Assembly: GCF_034932185.1 (NCBI RefSeq)
Contig: NZ_JAYGHW010000090.1
Coordinates: forward strand, 124,001 to 188,000
Reading direction: 5' to 3'
DNA length: 64,000 nucleotides
Origin: Spirulina sp034932185
GTDB lineage: Bacteria > Cyanobacteriota > Cyanobacteriia > Cyanobacteriales > Spirulinaceae
The notes below the pieces were generated by a model. That model saw only the letters and a list, made by a program, of their open reading frames with translations, had not been told where the DNA came from and ran no database searches. The translations under genes were made by a program, and so were the position numbers. Shown here piece by piece: positions 58,618-64,000 of this stretch (positions are counted from its first letter, which is position 1; every line of letters starts with the position of its first letter).

Positions 58618-60444
58618 TCAAAACTCAAGGGTGGATTGAAGGAAGAGGTGAAAGCCATTTTCCTGAAATGTGGCGTTGCGGTAACGTTGACTACTCCCTT
58701 GATCCTGAAATGTTAAGGGTAGACCCCAATAGAGGCCCAGATCAAAACCTTGGGGGATTGTCCACAATAGCCCCAGGCCCACGGATGCCAAGGTTGCCCC
58801 CGTTTGACCCGTTGCGCTTGAGGCTGGCCACACCCGCCCCCAGTCGAAAAAGGGGGCAATGCGGACAATGCCGCCAGGGTGGTTAAATTTGCCGATCAGG
58901 GGATGCTGATATTCCACCGAAAAAAACGCCCCTTGATCCTGACTGAGCAAATCCTGACGATAGCCCCGGACAGCACCAAGGCCGCCGAGGGTGATTTGTT
59001 CCGCTCCCAAAAGGGGGCGATCGCTCCATTGCAGCCGACCATTCACCAACAATTGCCCCTGATGGGGGAAACGGTGGAGCCAAACCCCTTGGCCCTGCCA
59101 ATGGAAAAAGCGCGAATCGGGGCCGGTGGGGTTGATCGTGGCGTTAAAGGCATTGAGGCCAAGGCTGAAGTGCGATCGCAATTGTAAATAATCGCGATCG
59201 CCCCGCTGCGTCCATTCCTGGCCAAAACTGAGGCGAGACACCGCTAAACGCCCTTGGGCATCGGCTCCGGGGGAAAGGGGAAAATCAAACCCTAAAATCG
59301 AGGTTTGGCTTTGGCGGTGGTTGAGGCTGAGACTTAGGGCCAGTTCCCGCTGGGTAGCGGGGGTGAGGTTGGGGGAAGTCGTGACTCTCCCTAAGGGAAT
59401 CGGTTGCTGCCAAGTGAGATCCCAGGAGCGAGATTCCCCCCGTAGATCGAGGGCATCAAAGGGCGGTTCAATCACTTTGCTTTTCCCCTCACCGAGGCTG
59501 AATGTGAGGCGGCCATTTTGGGGATTGAGGGGGAGGCTATAGCTGCCATCAAAGTTGGTGCTGCCGTCGGTTTGGCTAAACAAGAAGGTGAGGCGATCGC
59601 CCCACCCCAATAAATTCCCCTCCGTCAGTTGAATTTGGCGGCGGTAAGTACCGATGCTCGTCGGGCGGGCATTATCGAGGCCAAACCTGGCAGTAAAACT
59701 AGGGGCTTCCCGGATCGTTAGATGGAGATCATGTTGTTCCGGGCGGGCTGTGGGAACCAGTTCCGCCTGAATTTCACCAATCAGGGGATCAAGCTGTAAC
59801 TGCCGCAGGGCATCCAAAAGGTGACTGAGGCGCAGGGGACGGGCCGCCCCGATCAGGCGATCGCACAAATAGCGTTTCCCCAACCGCCCCCCCTGAGGGG
59901 AATAAAGATGGATCGTTCCCAGCCCCCCCTCGATAACCAAGATCACCAACCCCGCCCGCTCATCCACCACCTGAGGGGGAATCGTCGCGTAGCTATTGAT
60001 ATAGCCCGCTTCATTGTAATGGGTGGTAATTTTTTGAGCGAGGGGCAAAAGATCCAAAAAACTGTATTCCTCCGCGCCAACAAGATCCGCCCCAAGAACA
60101 GCCTGAAGTTCCTGGTTACTAAAAACGCGATTGCCCACAAACTGCAACGGTGGCAGGGTTTGCCGATGTTCCGAGCCAGTCATCACGGTTTGATCAGTGG
60201 GGATGGGGCCTAACAAAGTTTGGGGATTCGTGGCTGTATTCACCACACATTGCGCCCTGGGAGAATCCAACGGTTCAGAAGGTTTCTCTAAAGCAGGAGG
60301 CGCGGGTAAAGGGATAGTGTTAGGAGGAATAGGCGAGGGGGGTTCTGGCGTTTGGGGGGGGAGGGGCTGACTGGCAACTGGTAGCGGCAGGCTGAACAGT
60401 AGCCAAGCTAAATTCGAGGCGAGGTAATATCTCGATTGATCCAT
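58618..60444 (-). CDS. TpsB/ShlB-family outer-membrane transporter
   Basis: 608 residues from the ATG at 60444. A signal peptide (LASNLAWLLFSLPLPVASQ) and a Pro-rich linker are followed by a POTRA-type domain (FVGNRVFSNQELQAVLGADLVG, then GYINSYATIPPQVV and LVILVIEGGLG). The rest is a 16-strand-type barrel with a ShlB/FhaC-like LGGLGAVRGYRQD motif (the VRGY/F motif of Omp85 proteins) and a C-terminal FLQSTLEF. Family members secrete large TpsA exoproteins or adhesins. No tpsA gene is in the window. Confidence 0.92.
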   Translation of the reverse strand: MDQSRYYLASNLAWLLFSLPLPVASQPLPPQTPEPPSPIPPNTIPLPAPPALEKPSEPLDSPRAQCVVNTATNPQTLLGPIPTDQTVMTGSEHRQTLPPLQFVGNRVFSNQELQAVLGADLVGAEEYSFLDLLPLAQKITTHYNEAGYINSYATIPPQVVDERAGLVILVIEGGLGTIHLYSPQGGRLGKRYLCDRLIGAARPLRLSHLLDALRQLQLDPLIGEIQAELVPTARPEQHDLHLTIREAPSFTARFGLDNARPTSIGTYRRQIQLTEGNLLGWGDRLTFLFSQTDGSTNFDGSYSLPLNPQNGRLTFSLGEGKSKVIEPPFDALDLRGESRSWDLTWQQPIPLGRVTTSPNLTPATQRELALSLSLNHRQSQTSILGFDFPLSPGADAQGRLAVSRLSFGQEWTQRGDRDYLQLRSHFSLGLNAFNATINPTGPDSRFFHWQGQGVWLHRFPHQGQLLVNGRLQWSDRPLLGAEQITLGGLGAVRGYRQDLLSQDQGAFFSVEYQHPLIGKFNHPGGIVRIAPFFDWGRVWPASSATGQTGATLASVGLGLLWTIPQGFDLGLYWGLPLTFQDQGSSQRYRNATFQENGFHLFLQSTLEF

Positions 60445-60517
60445 GAGCAATAAAGGCTTTTTATGATTTTATAAAAGTTGCCGAGAAAACCCTATCTTTT
60501 GCCATAACTGTACCCCG

Positions 60518-60566
60518 TGCCATGGCATAGGCCGACTCTGCCCCCCCCGAGATGGAGGAGGCAGAG
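60518..60566. repeat. palindrome plus hairpin repeat upstream of the TpsB gene
   Basis: TGCCATGGCA (60518-60527) and CTCTGCC...GGCAGAG (60536-60566). It resembles the pair of hairpins at 36099-36144. Confidence 0.5.
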
Positions 60567-60605
60567 CCTCCGGGATGGCATTACTCGCCAGAGCTAAGTA
60601 ACGAG

Positions 60606-60633
60606 GTAGGGGCGAAAATTGTTTCGCCTCTAC
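60606..60633. repeat. dispersed palindrome that supplies the stop of the GT4 gene
   Basis: GTAGGGGCGAAAATTGTTTC followed by GCCTCTAC, a variant of the GGGCGAAA palindrome. The stop codon of the glycosyltransferase gene at 60630-60632 lies inside its right arm. Confidence 0.75.
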
Positions 60634-61793
60634 AATTGTTGATAAAACAGCAATTGCTTTTCAGCGAGAGCGCGGTTCGTGTAGTGGGTGAGGGCGCGGT
60701 GATAGCCTTGTTGCCCTAGGGTTTTGGCGGTATCGGGAGCAGTGATCAGGGTGCGGAGGCGATCGCCCAATTCCCTGCTATTTCCTTCCGGGAAAATCAA
60801 CCTCGCCTCATCAATCACATGGGGAATTTCCCCCGAATCGGAGCCAATCACCGGCACAGCGCAGGCCATCGCCTCAATCAGCACATGGCCGAATTGCTCT
60901 TTCCAGCCCACCGCCGTTAAGGTTTTTACCTGTTGTGTTGTTTCCGAAGGCAACACCAGGCAATTCATCGCGTTGATATAGTCCGGCACTTGATCATGGG
61001 GGACAGATTCCACCCAGCGGAGGCGTTCAGACATCCCCAATTCCGCCGCCCTGGTTTGGATTGTGGCTTGCAATTCCCCCCGCCCCAACAACAGCAAAAT
61101 CCAATCCTGATCCCGCAACCCCGCCAAGGCATCCAAGAGCGTTAAAATCCCCTTTTCCGCCACAAACCGCCCCACAAACCCGACGACAAATTGCTCAGGG
61201 TTGATCTGGAGTTGCGATCGCAACTCCGGCTGAGGCTGGGGTTTAAACAGCGTTTCATCTACCCCCAATTGGGGCATCACAAGGGCAGATTTTTGATAAC
61301 CATGGTCGCGCAAAATATCCACCCCATCCTGATTGCCCGCAATTAAACCATCGGTATGGGCAAGGTTATATCGTTCGAGCCAATTAATCGGAAATTTATT
61401 TTCATAGGGTAAATTCCACCAGGTAAACAGGCAATGTTTTGCCCTGAGTCTGAGTAATCTGCTCAACGTAATCAGTTGGGCATAGGCAAGGGATTTTGCC
61501 CCCTGCTCCACTTGAATAATATCCGGTTGAAATTGCCGCAAAATGTTCACAATTGGCCAACCAAACATTAGCATCGCTTGGTTGTTGTTGCTAACATTTG
61601 CCACCGGCAACCGCTGAAAGTTGCCATCTTGCCAAGGGGGGGCGTTAATGGTGCGATTTTGCACACCCCCCGGTTGCCAAGTTTGCGGAACCACCACCAT
61701 CACTTGATTCTGGGGATCGAGTTGCGCCAGTTGCCGCAATTTTTCGCAATTGAGATCAACGATGTAGGAGTGGCTGGCGATGAGGATGCGCAT
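60630..61793 (-). CDS. GT4-family glycosyltransferase
   Basis: 387 residues from the ATG at 61793 (MRILIASHSYIVDLNCEKLRQ). The N-terminal acceptor domain includes IIQVEQGAKSLAYAQLI. The C-terminal donor domain starts FVVGFVGRFVAEKGILTLLDAL, a standard GT4 segment, and carries FGHVLIEAMACAVPVIGSDSGEIPHVI, the EX7E motif. The frame is open upstream through a dispersed palindrome and purine heptamers, which are not taken as coding. With the GT2 and O-antigen ligase-like genes upstream on the same strand it forms a polysaccharide cluster. The acceptor is unknown. Confidence 0.9.
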   Translation of the reverse strand: MRILIASHSYIVDLNCEKLRQLAQLDPQNQVMVVVPQTWQPGGVQNRTINAPPWQDGNFQRLPVANVSNNNQAMLMFGWPIVNILRQFQPDIIQVEQGAKSLAYAQLITLSRLLRLRAKHCLFTWWNLPYENKFPINWLERYNLAHTDGLIAGNQDGVDILRDHGYQKSALVMPQLGVDETLFKPQPQPELRSQLQINPEQFVVGFVGRFVAEKGILTLLDALAGLRDQDWILLLLGRGELQATIQTRAAELGMSERLRWVESVPHDQVPDYINAMNCLVLPSETTQQVKTLTAVGWKEQFGHVLIEAMACAVPVIGSDSGEIPHVIDEARLIFPEGNSRELGDRLRTLITAPDTAKTLGQQGYHRALTHYTNRALAEKQLLFYQQL

Positions 61794-61821
61794 TGGGGAA
61801 GTGGGGAGTGGGAAGTGGGAA

Positions 61822-61849
61822 GTAGGGGCGAAAAATTTTTCGCCCTTAC
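61822..61849. repeat. dispersed palindrome GGGCGAAAAATTTTTCGCCC between glycosyltransferase genes
   Basis: A full copy flanked by GTAG and TTAC, directly after a run of GGGAAGTGGGAAGT-type heptamers (61800-61822). It lies about 30 bases upstream of the GT4 start. Confidence 0.85.
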
Positions 61850-61919
61850 GGCCCTCAATTTTAGAGCGGGATTGTAGGCTAAAAGCGATGGGAGGGGAGG
61901 AGTGGCCTTGATTCAAAAC

Positions 61920-62921
61920 TTAAGAGACGATCGCCCCCTCCTGACTCGTGAGTTCATGATCCAGTTGGGTATAAATCTGGCCAGGGTTGAACAATTCTTT
62001 CAACCGTGTTTTCAACGCATCGAGGAAACCGATCCCATAAAAAATGCCCCGCACAAACACTTTGAGCGGGGAACCGCTTTTATAACAGGGGGGATGGCCC
62101 AGCACATGACAATCAAACAACTTGACATAGAGCCGCCGTTGTTCATCAAAGGTGAGGTTTTTTTGCGCCATTAAAAAGTGATTGTGATAAAACGTCACTT
62201 GGTATTGGAGCGATCGCGTCGTGATATCGTGGCAACCGCCGGTTTCTTCTCCCAAATGCACCAGAGAAGCCTCGGGATCGTACCAAATTTGATAGCCGGT
62301 TTTGCGAATCCGCAGGCAAAAATCCGATTCTTCCCGCACCGCCGATCCCCGGAACCGCTCATCAAACCAAATATTATATTTCGTGAAAATTTCCCGACGA
62401 TAGGACATATTACAACCCCTAGCCGAAATCACCCGCTGGGGTTTGACGGTATGGACTAAATCCAAGTGATACCAAGCAATGCCGGGATCGCTCGCCTCTG
62501 GGGGTAAATCCTCAATTTCTAACCCTGGTTTGGCATCGGCTAATTTCATGCGATCAAACACCCGCCCCGCCACTGCCCCCACCGCCAGCCGTTGATAGTT
62601 ACGGGCATGGGCCGCTAAATAGTCAGGGGGAATTTGTACATCGTCATCAATGAACAGGAGAATATCGCCCTTCGCCCGTCGTACCCCATAGTTCCGCGCC
62701 CCCGGTAAATTGGCCCACCGCACGCAAAACCAGCGAATGTTCCCCAAATTTGCCTGCTGACGCAAATAGGCTTCTACTCGGGGCGTATGCTGTTGGGTTT
62801 GATCCACGACGATCACTTCAAAGTCGGGGTAATCCTGCTTGAGGACATCGGCGATCGAATTTTTTAAAGGGCCTTCACGGCCATAGGTGGGAATAATCAC
62901 CGAGATCGAAGGTAACGCCAC
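61920..62921 (-). CDS. GT2-family glycosyltransferase
   Basis: 333 residues from a GTG at 62921, chosen because AAGGAG lies eight bases upstream and the GT-A fold starts at once (SISVIIPTYGREGPLKNSIADVL). The longer open frame to 63044 is not family-like. Nucleotide site: VIVVDQTQQ. Metal motif: ILLFIDDDVQIPPDYL (DDD). Catalytic region: REESDFCLRIRKTGYQIWYDP (ED-like with the acid in EESD). Membrane association is possible at the C-terminal helical tail. Part of the polysaccharide cluster at the right edge. Confidence 0.88.
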   Translation of the reverse strand: MALPSISVIIPTYGREGPLKNSIADVLKQDYPDFEVIVVDQTQQHTPRVEAYLRQQANLGNIRWFCVRWANLPGARNYGVRRAKGDILLFIDDDVQIPPDYLAAHARNYQRLAVGAVAGRVFDRMKLADAKPGLEIEDLPPEASDPGIAWYHLDLVHTVKPQRVISARGCNMSYRREIFTKYNIWFDERFRGSAVREESDFCLRIRKTGYQIWYDPEASLVHLGEETGGCHDITTRSLQYQVTFYHNHFLMAQKNLTFDEQRRLYVKLFDCHVLGHPPCYKSGSPLKVFVRGIFYGIGFLDALKTRLKELFNPGQIYTQLDHELTSQEGAIVS

Positions 62922-63097
62922 AGCATTGCTCCTTAAAATTTGAAAGCTCTCAACACTTGGGGTGGTTTGAGGGCGAGCCGCGATCGCGTACCGATTGCCC
63001 TCCCCACTGTTCCCCAAAAAAACCCACAGGAGGATAGGCTTCAAGCTGATCCGCCCTGATTCCTGATACCGACGGGAAAAATTTTGCTAAGGTTTGC

Positions 63098-64000
63098 TTA
63101 GGGTCGCCTTCGCTTGCCCTTCTTACTCGCTAACTCCTCCGCTTCTGCGGCTTTGAGTTGCTCCTGCTCTTGGGCATCAATATTGGGGAGGGCAAAGAGA
63201 ACCCCGATAAAGAGCCAGTAATACACCGCCACCGGATCGGTATCGAGGGGATACCAGTAGGGGAAAAAACTAATGATCAGGATAAACACCCAAAAACTAG
63301 AGGCGAAGTTACGGACGCTGGGGGTTTTGAGCGATCGCATCACCTTAAAGGCCACCCAACTAATGTTGCTGGTGAGGGCAATAAAGGCGAGCATCCCCGG
63401 ATAGCCCATTTCGTAGAGGAGTTTCGGGTGAAAGGTTTCCGTCAAAGCCGTAGCCCCAAAAACACGGGTGGAATTAGTGGCTTTGCCCAAACCCCGGCCC
63501 AAAAACCCCCGTTGCTCTTTCATCGCCCATTCAAATTGCCCAAGAATAAACTCTTCAGGGGGGGCAGCTTCCGCCCGGCTTTGAAAACTCTCAATGCGCT
63601 CCTGGATAATCTCCGGATGTTGCGCCATCACCACCATTAACACCACCCCTAACCCCACCCCAATGGGTAGAAAGCGCTTTAAGTTCGCCACCTGACCCGT
63701 CAGGATCAAGAGGGCGATCGTCACCACCGGCACAAGAGCCAAAGCAATCCGCTGGCCACAAATCACCGCATTAAAAAACACCAACGCCATCCCCACCAAC
63801 CCCCCCAACCGCCACCACAGCGAAGTATCACAAAAAGCCGTCGTAAACGTAATCGCACTGTTGGAAATCAGAAACCAAGCCCAATGCCAAGGGGAGGCAA
63901 ACGTTCCCGGCAGGCGGACAAAATTTTGAGAAGGGCTATAGCCGAGGGAACCCCCCACCAAACATTTTGCTTCCACACTGGCTTTAAACAGCGCATCCCC
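63098..64000 (-). CDS. O-antigen ligase-like membrane protein, 5' end outside window
   Basis: The frame is open from 63098 to the window edge (300 visible residues); an internal GTG at 63976 is probably not the start, because coding sequence continues beyond it. Several hydrophobic helices (LVGMALVFFNAVICGQRIALALVPVVTIALLIL; LPIGVGLGVVLMVVM and others) surround a long external loop (PEIIQERIESFQSRAEAAP...GRGLGKATNSTRVFG). This RxxxW-free loop followed by GRGLG...FHPKLLYEMGYPG matches the Wzy/WaaL ligase layout, with the conserved H and nearby G. C-terminal tail basic (SKKGKRRRP). It would polymerise or ligate glycan made by the neighbouring glycosyltransferases. Confidence 0.8.
   Translation of the reverse strand, partial: GDALFKASVEAKCLVGGSLGYSPSQNFVRLPGTFASPWHWAWFLISNSAITFTTAFCDTSLWWRLGGLVGMALVFFNAVICGQRIALALVPVVTIALLILTGQVANLKRFLPIGVGLGVVLMVVMAQHPEIIQERIESFQSRAEAAPPEEFILGQFEWAMKEQRGFLGRGLGKATNSTRVFGATALTETFHPKLLYEMGYPGMLAFIALTSNISWVAFKVMRSLKTPSVRNFASSFWVFILIISFFPYWYPLDTDPVAVYYWLFIGVLFALPNIDAQEQEQLKAAEAEELASKKGKRRRP

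Noticed and set aside
61794..61916. 41-codon N-terminal extension of the GT4 enzyme
   Set aside because: It runs through a dispersed palindrome and heptamer repeats; the family starts at MRILIASHSY.

Overview
The window is a stretch of cyanobacterial chromosome. The evidence is the light-independent protochlorophyllide reductase pair chlL/chlN, several protein families typical of cyanobacteria (CyRepA1, ComFB, DUF3181, PG-binding/YVTN), and very frequent GCGATCGC (HIP1) octamers in both coding and non-coding DNA. Housekeeping genes (pgi, tyrA, ureF, serA, prmA, mtnC, htrA, rnz, ccdA) are interleaved with three accessory stretches. Short dispersed repeats fill many of the gaps between genes. 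The species cannot be named from sequence alone.

Layout. 1-7.9 kb: pgi (3' end outside the window), a small membrane protein, chlL-chlN, a DUF4129/DUF4350 pair and a glutathione S-transferase-like protein. 8.1-9.9 kb: a ParA-like ATPase overlapping a HEPN ribonuclease-like gene. 9.9-27.4 kb: core metabolism and envelope genes (ureF, tyrA, a beta-barrel, serA, prmA, a glycosyltransferase, mtnC, htrA, a PG-binding/beta-propeller protein, a PLP decarboxylase, a GLYR-type dehydrogenase, secreted SH3 and SLH proteins, a GAF-PAS sensor). 27.4-36.1 kb: an accessory block with an ABC-type ATPase plus a PD-(D/E)xK-like protein, a CyRepA1 plasmid-type replication protein, and a HEPN-like gene coupled to a KGGVGR-type ATPase. 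36.1-41.5 kb: an RND efflux pump (inner-membrane and adaptor subunits) divergent from a TetR regulator. 41.6-45.9 kb: Uma2, then a Wzt-like ABC ATPase, a methyltransferase and a glycosyltransferase. 46-54.5 kb: a second defence-like block with a kinase-NACHT-membrane fusion, a restriction-modification gene split by a toxin-antitoxin pair, an orphan antitoxin, and an OLD-like ATPase plus TOPRIM pair. 54.6-64 kb: YciI, ComFB, rnz, ccdA, a TpsB transporter, two glycosyltransferases and the end of an O-antigen ligase-like gene.

The accessory blocks share one design: a P-loop ATPase or switch protein translationally coupled to a small presumed effector. There are four such pairs: ParA with HEPN, ABC-ATPase with PD-(D/E)xK, HEPN-like with KGGVGR ATPase, and OLD-like ATPase with TOPRIM. 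The most unusual locus is 48813-52691. There a type ISP-like restriction-modification gene is interrupted by a 651-base antitoxin/PIN-toxin cassette. The two halves are in the same reading frame, and overlapping stop/start codons join all four cistrons into one coupled operon. Functions in these blocks are inferred from motifs and gene order.
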